Source of the DNA: Serinus canaria
Taxonomy: Eukaryota; Chordata; Aves; Passeriformes; Fringillidae
Length of the DNA stretch: 64,000 nt
NCBI RefSeq assembly: GCF_022539315.1
Contig: NC_066332.1
Location: 2,871,001-2,935,000 of the forward strand
Reading direction: 5' to 3'
The translations under genes were made by a program, and so were the position numbers. Numbering within the stretch: position 1 is the first letter of the stretch; the number at the start of each line of letters is the position of its first letter. Shown here piece after piece: positions 1-10,135 of the stretch. The notes beneath the pieces are model-generated. The model saw nothing but the letters and a program-made list of their open reading frames with translations, did no database searches and was not told the DNA's origin.

Positions 1-497
1 CCATGAATTCCCAGATGAGAAAATTCACCATGGGGGTGCCTTTCTCAGCCCTAAGCCCAACCTTAACCCTGATTTCTGTGGGGAACAGAAATTGTTGATA
101 AATCTTTGAGGGGAAATCACTGGGTTTTGATAAATAGGCAAACCAAGCTGCCATCCTCAGGTTTCCCTTGGATTTCTCTCCCATGTCTGGGATTGGAAGG
201 GGAAAGATTAAAGATTCATTTCCAAATGCATTTTTCATTTCAGTGGGCAACAAAATGTGGAGTCCTGTGAATGTGGAAATGTGATGGAGTGAAATATTTA
301 TCTGGGCCTTGCTGCTGGCCACCTTTGGCTGCAGAAAATGGGAATTTGTTCATCTGGTAGAAAATCAGGCCTGACTGAGGGAAGAGTGACTGAGAAGTGG
401 GCAACTGGAAATTGCCCAAGTGCAGCAAAGAAAACAACATTTTAATGTCTTTATTTATCTTCCTTTGATACTAAAATCTTGCTGTTTATGTGAACAG

Positions 498-615
498 CTC
501 TTGCTCAAGTTAAAATGGAAAACAGAGAGTCAGGAAAAGAATCTGAGGGAAATGAGAAGACAAATCAGAGTTTATGGACTAAGGAGTCATTTAATCTAGC
601 AGAGGATACAGAAAG
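498..615 (+). CDS. Exon (fifth from last) of the unidentified left-edge gene
   Basis: Acceptor GAACAG precedes 498 and donor GTATGA follows 615. The exon enters with two bases completing a codon and leaves two bases (AG). It encodes a Glu/Lys/Asn-rich stretch beginning LAQVKMENRESGKES. The internal ATG at 515 is not a start, because the reading frame is open back to the acceptor. Confidence 0.6.
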
Positions 616-2289
616 GTATGAAAAAGGATGGGAAGGCATGTCTGGCTTTGAGTTACAAAGACTTGGAATTTTAACAAGATTCAATGCTTGCAGAAAACTT
701 TAAATCCCCTTATAACTGTTTTATTTGGAAATTTGCAATACGACCCTTGTCACCATCACTTTGAAATCTTTTATTTAACAGGGCTCACTCCAGTCTGGAT
801 GATGTTTTGGAAAGAATGCTCCATGCATTTCCTGGAGATGAGGAGATCCAAGAAGAGCCTCAGGGACACACTCTTGGGTGAGCTGGTAATTTCTGTTTGT
901 GTTCAAGGGTTTATTTGGTGTGCTGTGTACACATCTGTGGAGGACTTTTCAGAAAATGGGCTGAGACTCCTTGGGGAGTGGAGTGCCAGGGAACTTGCCT
1001 GGAGACGTGGATGTGAACTCTCCTGCTAAATTGAGAGGGAAAAAAAATGTTTTGTTAATACAGCTTCCTGTAGGTGGAAAGCAAATACTTCAACAGCCCT
1101 GAAAGGCAGTGCTTGGTCTTCAGAAATCAGGGATAATTTGACAGAATGGGGGAATTTTTTGAGACAGAGAAAATGTGCATTAAGAGAACAGAGTCAGGAA
1201 AGCTCTTTCTAAAGAAGAGTTTGTGAAAATGGTTGTGCTTTCCTGGCAGTATATTAGGAAATTTGAAGAAGTCATTTAAGCATCATTTTAAGGAAAATAT
1301 TCATATCCCAAATAACTGTTTTTCTTCTTGGAACTAAAGATCAGAGCCCAGTAACTCTGAGCAGCTCCACGGTGAGTGCTCATAAGTCATCCCTAACTTC
1401 TGCCTCCCAAAGAGCTTCAGACATTGTCATGTTTGGCATCAGAATTTTCTATTTCATCCTGTTAAAAAGGAAAAAAATGAGGGTGATTGATACACAAAAC
1501 TCTGTCATTGAAGGGCTGCCAGCCTGCAGGACCCAGAAGATGCTGGAAGGAAGAATGAAGTAGAGGAGAGAGGAGCCTGGGCTGGAGCCAGAGCACCAGG
1601 AGGCTTTGCAGGGACTCCAGCAGGTCTGTAGAGTTTGAAATGTCCCAAATCTCTGGTTACTTTTGGAAATATTGGTGGTCATTTTAAAATGGAGAAGCCT
1701 GGGGGTGACACCCCAGTGGCTGTTATTGCATTACAAGAACAAATTGTTACAGCAATGGCAGCTGTGCCCCTGTTTGCTGTCACAGCTCCACAGCTGAGCT
1801 GGGATGGGGCTCCAGGGCTGGAAATCAGGATTGGTTTCTGATTTTCTGATCCCACCAGGGTCCTGGGTGATGCACCAGGAGCAGGGACTGGGTTCTGATT
1901 CCAAATGGGGCTGAGTGAATCAAGCAGAGGAATCTGCAGCTCTTGATTCACTTGCTGTCTCTGTGTGGCTTTGATGTTCTGAGCTGAATTTCCCTGGTTT
2001 TTAGATGAGATCAAGGATCAGAAATCCCACCCTCAGCAGCAGGTGGCTCCAGCTCCACCCTTCAGGTGAGACTCTGTGAGTTAAACTGGAATTGTGGTAG
2101 AAATTTCTTTGTGGCATGAGCTGCATTCCTGTTTTCCATGAAAAGGAGGCACTGTGAAATCCCATTCCCTTCATCTTGGACTGTACAGAAGAAAAAACAA
2201 CTTCATAACCATTTTTTCCTCCTTTTTTTTTTCTTTTTTTTGTCCCCTGCAGGAAAATTGTTTTGGATGAGAGCTCTCTGCATGATTAA
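498..2289 (+). CDS. 3' end of an unidentified plus-strand gene (five coding exons; TEX14 possible)
   Basis: Five plus-strand segments join with consistent splice phase and end in a stop: 498-615, 782-877, 1340-1371, 2005-2065 and 2253-2289 (TAA 2287-2289). Each has an AG acceptor and a GT donor (donors GTATGA, GTGAGC, GTGAGT, GTGAGA), and the last acceptor follows a long T-rich tract. The joined tail is about 114 residues, acidic and polar, with the stretches SSLDDVLERMLHAFPGDEE and FRKIVLDESSLHD at the very end; it looks disordered and has no domain I recognise. The start of the gene is off the left edge. I recall pinopsin lying near TEX14 in birds, so TEX14 is a synteny guess only. The consistency of four introns makes a real gene likely; the name is uncertain. 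Confidence 0.68.
782..877 (+). CDS. Exon (fourth from last) of the unidentified left-edge gene
   Basis: Acceptor TTTAACAG and donor GTGAGC. The frame set by the previous exon reads RAHSSLDDVLERMLHAFPGD and on to TLG. The alternative open frame over the same bases gives an unlikely Trp/Met/Cys-rich protein, so this frame is preferred. Confidence 0.65.
1340..1371 (+). CDS. Small 32-nt exon of the unidentified left-edge gene
   Basis: Acceptor CTAAAG after a pyrimidine-rich stretch, donor GTGAGT. In the inherited frame it encodes GSEPSNSEQLH. It carries one base into the next exon. Confidence 0.6.
2005..2065 (+). CDS. Penultimate exon of the unidentified left-edge gene
   Basis: Acceptor GGTTTTTAG, donor GTGAGA. 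In frame it encodes DEIKDQKSHPQQQVAPAPPF, a Gln/Pro-rich stretch, and carries two bases (AG) into the last exon. Confidence 0.65.
2253..2289 (+). CDS. Terminal coding exon of the unidentified left-edge gene
   Basis: A strong acceptor (a T-rich tract of about 30 bases, then CCCCTGCAG) leads into RKIVLDESSLHD and a TAA stop. The stop falls in the frame inherited through four upstream junctions, which is the best support for the whole exon chain. Confidence 0.68.
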
Positions 2290-2950
2290 AACACAGAGTG
2301 AATAAGTTCTACCCTAGTCTGTGAATTACAGCCCTTTTTGGCCACATCAACACCTGTGCAGCTCAGATTTCCTTTAACAGCAGCAGCAAGTTCAGAGGAA
2401 ATTCCAGTGCTCTGTGTTCAGATGTTTTGTACTGGTTTGATGCCCTTGTTGCATGCCCAGGCAGTGCCAGGCTGCAGAAGTGAGCTGGTTTTTTTTTCTA
2501 CTCTCACATCAAACTGCTTTTCATTCTGCACCTGCACGTTTTCAGAAGCTAAAGAATTCCTTGCTCTGTTGCATTATGTAGTTTTCAGATTAAAGACAAA
2601 GTGATTGTGATTCTGTGGGCTGCTGGTGCTGCTCAGGCACTGAAATGTTTCCATGCTGGTGTGTTGCAGCCCGTGTAGAGTCTGTTTTTCCTTGCTCATT
2701 AAATTTAACAAGGTAATTTCTTGTTTTCTCTTTACTTAGTGCTTTTGTGATCTAGTGTTGAACTGATTTGACTGATTAAAGGGATTAATTGCTGTGCAAA
2801 AAAGCTAATGAGGAAAAGGCAGTGTTCTCCAGAGATTGCAAGTGCAGCAATATGTTCCCTGCCAGCATCAGACAAGAATGTGTAAAAAAATGAGGTTGTT
2901 CTGAAGATACCTGGGGTTTAATTCAACCACATTTTTAGTGGGCCTTGTCC

Positions 2951-2974
2951 AAAAAAAAAAAAAAAAAAAAAAAA
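2951..2974 (+). repeat. Poly(A) run of 24
   Basis: An uninterrupted run of A in plus orientation. It could be a retrocopy tail or simple slippage; no retrotransposed body is recognisable upstream. Confidence 0.9.
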
Positions 2975-4448
2975 CCACCAAGATCTCTAGATATAATTGA
3001 GATTTAGATGAGAATTTCGATAGGCACATAAATTTCATATTTAACACTTTTTTTGTGATAAATGCTGTTCAAGGTTCAGGGTTGTTCTGTTCCCTGGGCT
3101 CTGAGCTGCTTTTGCACAGCTGGGAGTGCCAAGTTTTCCATCTTCATTCCTTCCTTTGCAAGGAAATGCTCCAATTCTGCACCTGTTCATTTGGTTTAAC
3201 AACATTGATAAAAGTTTCCAAGGTTATCGTGCTGCCTTGTGGTTTTCTTTTCCTGGCTTGGAGATTCCTTTTTGGGGTTAAAGTTGGGGTTTTTCACTTG
3301 TTTTTAACATCATCAGGCCGTGGTACAACCAGGCACTGATGGAGCTGCTCCAGGGAGGATCCTGCAGGGCTGGGGGAGCTTTCTGAGGAAAGATGAGAGA
3401 AAATAAAAATCTTTGATGTGTTTGTGCTGTGGTGGCAGTGACAGAGGCGCCTCAGGCCTAGCACAGGCCTCGCCCCGGGCTGTGTGTTTCGGACACAATT
3501 CTGTCCAAAAAAAGGTGTAATATTTTCTAACCCAGACTTGTACCAACCTGGATTCTCTGTGTGGGGTTCCTGTGCTGCAGGCAGGAGGATTTTTATTCCT
3601 GGTAGGAGCTGCTGGAACAAAATCCTGCAGCTCCTCAGGGCCTGCTCCCCACAGCCTCGGGGCCTGCTCCCCACAGCCCCACAGACCCGGGGCCTGCTCC
3701 TAGCAGGGATAGGGGGTGCAAAAAACTCAAATTACAAATATGGATTTCGTGATCCTGTGACTCTCAACTGAGGGTCATTCCCTCTCCCTTTGGGCAGTGT
3801 TTTTGTTGGGTTTCAGGCTTGTTGAATTAAATAAAAAAGTAGCCAGAGCCAAGCGGCAGCAGCAGTGTGGTGGAGAGCAGCACGGGAGTGTTTGCACAGG
3901 CACAGAATTATCCATCCCTGGGTGGATAACAACATGTGAAATCTCAGCTTCCTGCATTTCTTGTTCTATTTTATCTGTGGGACCAAATGGTGAGCAGGCT
4001 GTGAACAGTTTCCCTATCTTTTTTTAATCTTAATGTGGAGAATTTTGGTTTCTGCTTGTGGAGGGCCTTTGGAGCAGCCCCGTTGTCTGTCTGATCTCCT
4101 TATCAGGGACAGAACACAACTGAGATTTCAGTTCCTCAGCTGCTTGTGCTTCCCCAGATTTAAGTTTAGCACGGGCTTGAATCATCCTGATAACACAAAA
4201 CACGGGCACAAAAGCTGTGATTAACAGGAACAATTAAACAAGGACCAGTGCAAGACAGCAGAGGAGATCACAGGGCCCATCTAATGCTGCTTTTCAGCTT
4301 CCCAGAGAATGAAAGCCCAATTAATTAAATTAAAACAGTGATACTGAGCTGCTCTAATTCCTCTCTGAGCCCTGTGAGCTGTTCTGCACAGCAGGAGAGA
4401 GGGAGGCTGAGACAGGGGTGGGGATGGGTGTCCTGACCCCCCACACCA

Positions 4449-4538
4449 GGTCACGGAGTCATGGAATGGTTTGGGTTGGAAAATACCATAAATATTATTT
4501 AATTCCACCCTTCTGCTACCTTCCACTAGCCCAGGTTG
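4449..4538 (-). mobile_element. CR1-type LINE 3' tail fragment (reverse orientation)
   Basis: The plus strand reads ATGGAATGGTTTGGGTTGGA, followed by ATTCCACCC and TTCCACTAGCCCAGGTTG. These are the familiar reverse-complement landmarks of the avian CR1 3' region. The copy is short and diverged, so it is an old 5'-truncated insertion. No target-site duplication was seen. Confidence 0.7.
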
Positions 4539-5280
4539 AATATTTCATTCCTTTGGTCTGGGCTGGTTTGGGGATTTTTGTTTTATTTTTGGTTTGAAGC
4601 AGAGAATCTCAGATGGTTAAAAAAAAAACCCAACCCAAACCCTCAGTCTCCCAAATCTCATCATCCTCCATGGCAGTGCAAATTGCTGGGGTGCCTGGCT
4701 GGGAATCACCTCATTTTGAAAGCAATTCAAGGGTTCAGGATCACCAACCTGTGAGACAGCTCTGAAGGCAGGCAGGCTTTTTTAGAGATAGAGGAATTGG
4801 GTGAAACCCATTTTCATCCACTCCCTGCCTTCAGTATCACCTTCAGCAGCCTTTCCTGGGCTCCTGAACGACAGAATCTCCTCCAAAAACAGAAGTGTGA
4901 TTGCAGCTGGGGTAGATAAACACTGGGACTGGAGATTTGAGATGAGGTGTGAAGCTGTGGAGCCTGTGGAGGTTTTTTATCTTTTATTTTATCCTTTCAG
5001 GCTTTGGTATCTTCTGTTTGCTGCTGGTGGGCCTTGGGGCTTGCTACCACTCATGTTTTCACCCTTGCTGGGAAATCAGTGCATTCAGACCTTTCCTTAT
5101 TGCCTTAACTCCAAAAAAAGAAAATTAACTTTGTGTCTGTTTTATTTCCTGGCTGTCTGTCTGATGTTTGTGGCACTTGCCACGAGGGCTGTGCCAGCTC
5201 TGGTGGCACGAGGGGAAGTGTTTTCTGTCAGACCTTCCATCAGCCAATAAAACAGATGAACTGCTCAGTATTTATCAGTG

Positions 5281-5286
5281 TTTATT
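5281..5286 (-). terminator. Possible distal poly(A) signal of pinopsin
   Basis: TTTATT on the plus strand, AATAAA in the sense of pinopsin, 452 bases beyond the stop codon. The proximal signal at 5472-5477 is an alternative. Confidence 0.3.
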
Positions 5287-5471
5287 AACACAGTTGGCTC
5301 TCAAACATTCCTGCTGGATTTATGCCAGGTCTACAGCATCTCCCTGAACTTCCCAGCAGGACCAGGCAGGGCTTGGTCTGGCAGGGCATGGTGACAGACC
5401 CTGTTCCACCTGACCAGGGGCCAAACAGCCACCTGGGATGTTGGGCACTGAGGAAAAATTACTGTTCATTT

Positions 5472-5477
5472 TTTATT
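5472..5477 (-). terminator. Likely poly(A) signal of pinopsin
   Basis: AATAAA in the minus sense, inside AAATAAAAAA, 261 bases downstream of the pinopsin stop at 5738-5740. It is the first canonical signal after the stop. Confidence 0.5.
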
Positions 5478-5737
5478 TGGTGTTCTTGAAAGGCTCCCAG
5501 GGGAGGGGCTGGGAGGGAGGGGGTTCCTCAGGAGAGGGACATAGTGAAAATCTGCAGTTTCTCCCATGATGGGATGGTTCCTCACCTGCAAGAAGACACT
5601 GACCTGTCTTTTTTATGTTGTTGGGGACCTCTCCAACCTCTGAGAGCCCCCCATCAGCTCCACCCCGAGCCCTCTGTGCTGCTGTGGGTGGCACAGGCAG
5701 ATCCTGGAGCTGGCACTGGCACAGGACGTGGCAGCTG

Positions 5738-5875
5738 TCACACGGGGTGGGACGGTGTCACCTTGTTCCTCAGCCCCTCTGCAGCCACCTGGGGACTGGG
5801 GGCAGCTGGAGAGGTTTTCCCCATGCCCCTGGGGTGGTAACCACAGCACAGCATTCCCAGCAGGCAGCTCTGGAA
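5738..5875 (-). CDS. OPSP: Pinopsin exon 5 (residues 304-348 and stop)
   Basis: The acceptor CTGCCCAG is followed by [19 protein letters not shown] and the cytoplasmic tail ending NKVTPSHPV, then TGA. It begins in phase 0, as expected after MNKQ, and the tail matches the remembered end of chicken pinopsin. Confidence 0.92.
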   Translation of the reverse strand, partial: FQSCLLGMLCCGYHPRGMGKTSPAAPSPQVAAEGLRNKVTPSHPV

Positions 5876-8800
5876 CTGGGCAGGGAAGGAAGGGGCAGGT
5901 TATTTGTGGCAGCACAAATCCGGCGTCACCCGGAGACTCGGCAGCTTGGACGCTGGTTATATTTTGGGAAAGAACTCTGTCTATTCCCAGCCCAACTCTT
6001 TGTGCTTTATGGACAATAAAAGTTTCATTCTGTTTGCTTTGTGCCTTCAACAAGCAGCTTGTGAGCCAACATTAAGTTTCCTGACCCCATAAAACCATGG
6101 AAGCAGAAAATGAGCTCTTGTTCGGGCTCGCAGGCTGCTCCCTCCCTTTCCATCTTATTCCCCAAATCCTTGCTGCTTACACAGCAACCCCGAGCCTGTG
6201 ACCACACTTCCAGATAGGATTGATGCTCCCTCCAGGATTTTTGAGCCTGCCCAGCTGTTCTCCAGCGTGGTTGGTTGGTTGCTGTGTTTGTTTGGAGCTT
6301 TCTCTCACCTGTTTGTTCATGAAGACGTAGATGATGGGGTTGTAAACCGTGGCCGTCTTGGAGAAGTAGGAGGGCAGGGATGCCAGGGCTGGCTGGATGA
6401 CAATGTCCTTGTTGGTGGCCACCACCAGTGCAAAGGTGGTGTAGGGCAGCCAGCAGGTGAGGAAGGCCACCACCATGGCCACCACCATGCGTGTCACCTC
6501 CCGCTCCGCCTGCTGCGTCGTGTCCGACTCCTGCTGCTGCGCCGCCGCCTGCGGGGGTGTGGGAGAGAGGGAGAGGCCTGTCAGCAGCTTGGAACAGCAT
6601 CCCATCCCTCCTGGGATAGGTGGTGTGAGAAACAACTGCTGGCTTGGAAAATCTCAAAAGGTTTATTAAACCTTGACAGAAATACAACAAAAGGATGACA
6701 GAAGGGAAAATTCGCAGCGCTGGGAGCTGCCCCTCGTGGGTACCACGTGGATGGTTCATCTTCAAGATGGATCTTTTATATCCCTGGGGTTGCACCAGCC
6801 AGCCCTGGCCCCTCCCAAGGTCTGTCAGCCAGCTCTTCTTTGCCATTTATCAGTGCAGACTGCTCTGTAACTGGACTGGAGGGCAGGGGTTGCCATGCCC
6901 ACCCCCTGAGCACCCCCAAGCTTTTCCATTCCCCACTGCCCCAGGTAAGGGACACCTGTGCAGCTTCTTCTTACCTGGCCTAGACAGCCCAGGCTGTCTG
7001 ATGGCAACAATACAGGGGGAAAGGGAACCATGGGGAGATCAGAGGACATCTAAACTACAACAACATAACTGTACATCACTAAAGCTTTTCTTAATATTCA
7101 CACAACAGTTATATTTTAATTGCGAGAGCCAATCATCTCATTATCCATCTGTAACAGATGAGTAATGCAATGATTGATTCTCACAGTTAACAGACAAATA
7201 TCATGTGTCTGTTAACCTTAAGAAAGGTTGTATAGATTTATAGTTGTTTTACCCTCTCGTGTGGTTATCAAGGGACATTTGGGAGGGCTGGCTTGTCACT
7301 GTGGTGACATCTGACCTCTAATCAGGACAAATCTCCACCACTGGACAGCAAAGAAGAGGTTGATGGACAGAACTTTGGGATGGGTTAAAGAGTTAAAAAG
7401 GGAAAACCTCCATTGTGAGGAGGCTGAGCACATGGCAGGGAAAATCTTTTGCTCCCAGCGCCATAACCTTTTTACTTCATTCAATCTTCTGTTATATTTT
7501 TGATAAGGTTTAATAAACCTTCCTAAACTATAAAAAGTGAGTAGCCATTTCTCACAACTGGGAGCCCTGATGGCAGTGCCTCAGGCTGTCCCCAACACCT
7601 GCCCTGAGGCTCTCCATCCCCATGGAGACTTTTTGGGAGCGGGCTCACCTGAGCTGGGCTCACTTACCGCCCGCAGGGTCAGCAGCAGGTTGGTGTAGGA
7701 GAAGAGGATCAGGCTGAGGGGCACCACAAAGCAGGTGACAAACAAGGCCAGGATGTAGCTGCTGTTGTTGCTGCCACCCGTGTACCAGTTGGGCCCGCAG
7801 GAGGTTCTCAGGCCTGGAATAAAGGAGGGAATGAGCCTAAAGCAGTTAGGGCTTGGATAAGGGCTCAAGGTTGGGCTCCAAAACAGCTGTGCCACCTCGT
7901 GTGTCCATCCCCAGGGCCTGGAGATCAGCACTGGGGGGTTTGAGTGGCCAGATGCCCTCTGTGATTTGTTGTGGAGTTGTGCCAGGCTCCTACAAGAGCA
8001 GGTCAGGGCTGGGTGTGTGCTGGGTGATGCTCCAGCAGCCGGAGCAGCTCCAATAAGAACGGCTCCAGAATGTCTTGTGGTGGGGAACTTCCAAAGAACA
8101 ACCTCCAGGAGAGGATTATTGGCTGAGCAAGCAGGAAATATTAACAGGAGAGATTAATCCTTTAGACCCCAACCCAGACACTCTCCAGCTACCCCAGGCT
8201 TGAAAACAAGAGGCAAGAAGACAGCACAGTGGAGTAGAATGCACATCTCCCCTACCTTCAGGCACGTAGCTGCTCCAGCCCAGGAGTGGTGGGGTTGTCC
8301 AGAGCAGGGACCAGCCCCAGGTGAAGGCACAGCCACTGGCAGCGTGCTGGTGCTGGAACCGAAAGTCCCCCAAGGGTCTGCAGACCACCAGGTACCTCTC
8401 CAAGGCCAGGATGGCCAGGGACCACAGCCCCACGATGCCTGGGGGGACAGCAGGGGTTGTGTCACAGGGACAGCTTCTGCTGCCTGTGCTGGGACGTGGC
8501 AGGTGATGGTTTAGATCAAGGAAAAATATCATTTGAACAAGAAGTCGGATGTTTTTCCCTACATCAGGGACAGCTGTGATATTTGGCTGTTGGAAACTGT
8601 GATTTTGGCACTGCTTCTCTCACAGCAGGGACAGCTGGGATGTTTGGCCCTCAGAGATGAAGTTGGCAGTGGGTGGCTGTGATGCCTCGTGGTTACAACA
8701 GCAGGGTGTCCTCAAGGAGAGGTTTTGTGCAATTTCCAGTCCCTGGTGTGCTGGCACAGCAGCCAGCACCCATGAAACACATCCCAAACAAGGATTCCCC

Positions 8801-9378
8801 ATGTCCCCAAGTGGCATTTCCCACTCTGCCAAGACCAAGACTGGACGTGTGGTGACCTGGCACAGCCACCTCCCCAACCCTTCCCTGCGCTAACCAAGAG
8901 CTGAAGGACACGACTTGACATTTCACAGCGTGAAATGAAATCGTTGACTTTAGGTGCTGAACCATCTCCCAAATCCCCTCTGCTGAACCCAAAGACACCC
9001 CCCAAAGCCCAGGGGCAGGCCTGGAGCTCTCTCCTTACCCGTCAGGGACACCATGAAGCCCTCCAGCTGGCAGAGGCGCTCCCCAAAGACGAAGAAGCCG
9101 CGGATGTTGTTGGAGAGGCTGACGGAGCTGCCGCAGAGCGTCACCAGCAGGTTGGCCACGGCCAGGTTCACCAGGATGTAGTTGAGGGGCGAGCGCAGCC
9201 TCTTGTGCCTGATGGTCACCACGATGACCAGCCCGTTGAGCACCGAGGCCGAGGCCACCACCAGCCCCATGAGCACGGCCACGCCCAGGTACATGGCCCG
9301 GGGGGCCTGGTGGGGCCACTGGGGGCCATCAAAGGGCCCCGGGGTGCTGCTGCTGCTGCTGTTTGGGGGCTCCTCCAT
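5738..9378 (-). CDS. OPSP: Pinopsin, blue-sensitive pineal opsin (five exons, complete)
   Basis: Pinopsin is a G-protein-coupled photoreceptor that binds 11-cis-retinal and drives transducin-type signalling in the pineal organ. Exons are 9378-9039, 8438-8256, 7813-7668, 6548-6309 and 5875-5738, all with GT-AG splice sites, giving 348 residues; chicken pinopsin is about 351. Landmarks: N-glycosylation site NSS at 6-8; disulfide cysteines C103 and C180; Schiff-base counterion E106; ERY at 127-129; retinal lysine K287 in [13 protein letters not shown]; palmitoylation-type CC in LGMLCCGY; C-terminus NKVTPSHPV. The signature [15 protein letters not shown] near the N-terminus matches remembered chicken pinopsin. 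An ATG 36 bases upstream is in frame, but MEEPPNSS gives the usual length. Intron 3 contains a 933-bp LTR-like insertion. Position 76 is Asn where opsins usually have Asp. Confidence 0.95.
6309..6548 (-). CDS. OPSP: Pinopsin exon 4 (residues 224-303)
   Basis: The acceptor CCCCGCAG is followed by codons for AAAQQQESD. Encodes helix 6 with CWLPY, helix 7 with retinal lysine K287, the NPIIY motif and MNKQ, then donor GTGAGA. The acceptor is only about 75 bases from the end of the LTR-like insertion. Confidence 0.94.
6624..7556 (-). mobile_element. LTR-like insertion filling pinopsin intron 3
   Basis: A block of 933 bp begins TGTGAGAAA and ends TTTCTCACA, a 9-bp perfect inverted terminus of the retroviral TG...CA type. 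AATAAA occurs about 40 bases inside the end in either orientation. No open reading frame of note lies inside, so it is a solo LTR or a composite of LTR pieces; the minus-sense start TGTTACAGATG near 7159 may mark a second, nested LTR. Flanks GGTGG and ACTGG do not give a target-site duplication. The minus orientation is inferred from resemblance to passerine ERVL LTRs and is uncertain. The insertion supplies 933 of the 1119 bases of intron 3. Confidence 0.65.
7668..7813 (-). CDS. OPSP: Pinopsin exon 3 (residues 175-223)
   Basis: The acceptor ATTCCAG is followed by GCCTGAGAACC. Encodes [13 protein letters not shown] with disulfide C180, then helix 5. The donor GTAAGT is strong, and the exon ends in phase 0 at LTLRA. 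Confidence 0.93.
8256..8438 (-). CDS. OPSP: Pinopsin exon 2 (residues 114-174)
   Basis: The acceptor CCCCCCAG is followed by GCATCGTGGG. Encodes [16 protein letters not shown], the ERY motif and helix 4 with GWSSYVPEG. The donor GTAGGG is acceptable but not optimal. Confidence 0.93.
9039..9378 (-). CDS. OPSP: Pinopsin exon 1 (residues 1-113)
   Basis: Encodes the glycosylated N-terminus, transmembrane helices 1 and 2 and the start of helix 3, including C103 and counterion E106. The donor is GTAAGG after ACG-G, phase 1, at the position used by vertebrate visual opsins. Confidence 0.93.
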
Positions 9379-9521
9379 GGAGCAGCAGCACCTGGGGCAG
9401 GTGAGCTCCCCCAAAAGCAGAGCCTCTTTATAGAGCTGGAGGGGCTGACGTGCCCCAGAGCAGCTTGGCTTTCAAATACCTTAAGCTTGATTTTAATCTG
9501 AAGGGTTTGTCCTCCCTCCTG

Positions 9522-9530
9522 CTTTTTATA
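9522..9530 (-). promoter_or_regulatory. Candidate TATA box of pinopsin
   Basis: TATAAAAAG in the minus sense lies 144 bases upstream of the pinopsin ATG, which would place transcription start near 9495. GATTA-type sites recognised by CRX/OTX factors occur beside it (9530-9534 and 9494-9499 in reverse), and a CRE-like TGACG lies at about 9446. The role of OTX/CRX in pineal opsin promoters is established; use of these particular sites is inferred. Confidence 0.45.
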
Positions 9531-9710
9531 ATCAGCTCTTTATTCCCGAGGGGATAAAGAGTGACTTAAACAGAAATCTGATGGCTGAAGAGAGCATCAT
9601 TTAATTGAGTAAATATTTTTTGCCTTGTGTTTTCCAGCTTGATTTTCCTGACCTTGGACACCTGGGTCTGGACATCATTCCCTGTGCCCTGGGTTTGCTG
9701 GGCTTCAAGG

Positions 9711-10010
9711 CTACTAAATACATATTAAACATAAATAAATAAAAATATACATGTAGTATATATGCTTAATTGGGCCATCTATATGTATTTTTTCTCTCTC
9801 CATATATATATATATAAACGATATTTATATATATAACGATATTTATAAATATATATTTATAGTTATATATATATAACTATATTTATAGCTAATCTGTATA
9901 TATCCCCATATATATTTTTCTAAATACTTATAAGTACATATATAATATTTATAATACATTTATAGTATTTTATAGTATTTATATAGTACATTTATAGCAT
10001 TTATGCTATA
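9711..10010. repeat. AT-rich low-complexity tract between DOC2B and pinopsin
   Basis: About 300 bases of almost pure A/T with degenerate ATATAT and TTTATAG motifs, including ATATTTATA units repeated with 15-30 bp spacing. It separates the presumed DOC2B poly(A) site from the pinopsin promoter. No coding potential. Confidence 0.8.
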
Positions 10011-10135
10011 TTGGGCCAAGAAGCCCCCAGTGCTCTGGTTTAAAATAATTTCTTCCCAATCTTTGCCATCCCCCAAATTCAAAAGCTGCACCACTGGCAT
10101 CAAACTTTCTTTTTTTTTTTTTTTTTTAATACATT

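Larger units (their letters stand above)
2290..5280. other. 3' UTR / intergenic stretch of the left-edge gene
   Basis: No further coding exon is supported here. The stretch holds a 24-base A run (2951-2974), a reverse CR1 tail (4449-4538) and several possible plus-strand poly(A) signals: ATTAAA near 2589, 2698 and 2776, and AATAAA at 3402, 3830 and 5246. Which one ends the left gene cannot be told from sequence alone. Plus and minus poly(A) signals lie close together at 5246-5286, consistent with convergent 3' ends of this gene and pinopsin. Confidence 0.4.

Noticed and set aside
6025..6846. 273-codon minus frame overlapping pinopsin exon 4
   Set aside because: It is an out-of-frame shadow; the opsin motifs are in the neighbouring frame.
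9376..9414. Upstream in-frame ATG giving a 12-residue longer pinopsin
   Set aside because: The extension is Cys-rich (MGELTCPRCCCS) and unlike opsin N-termini; the downstream ATG gives the family length and glycosylation site position.
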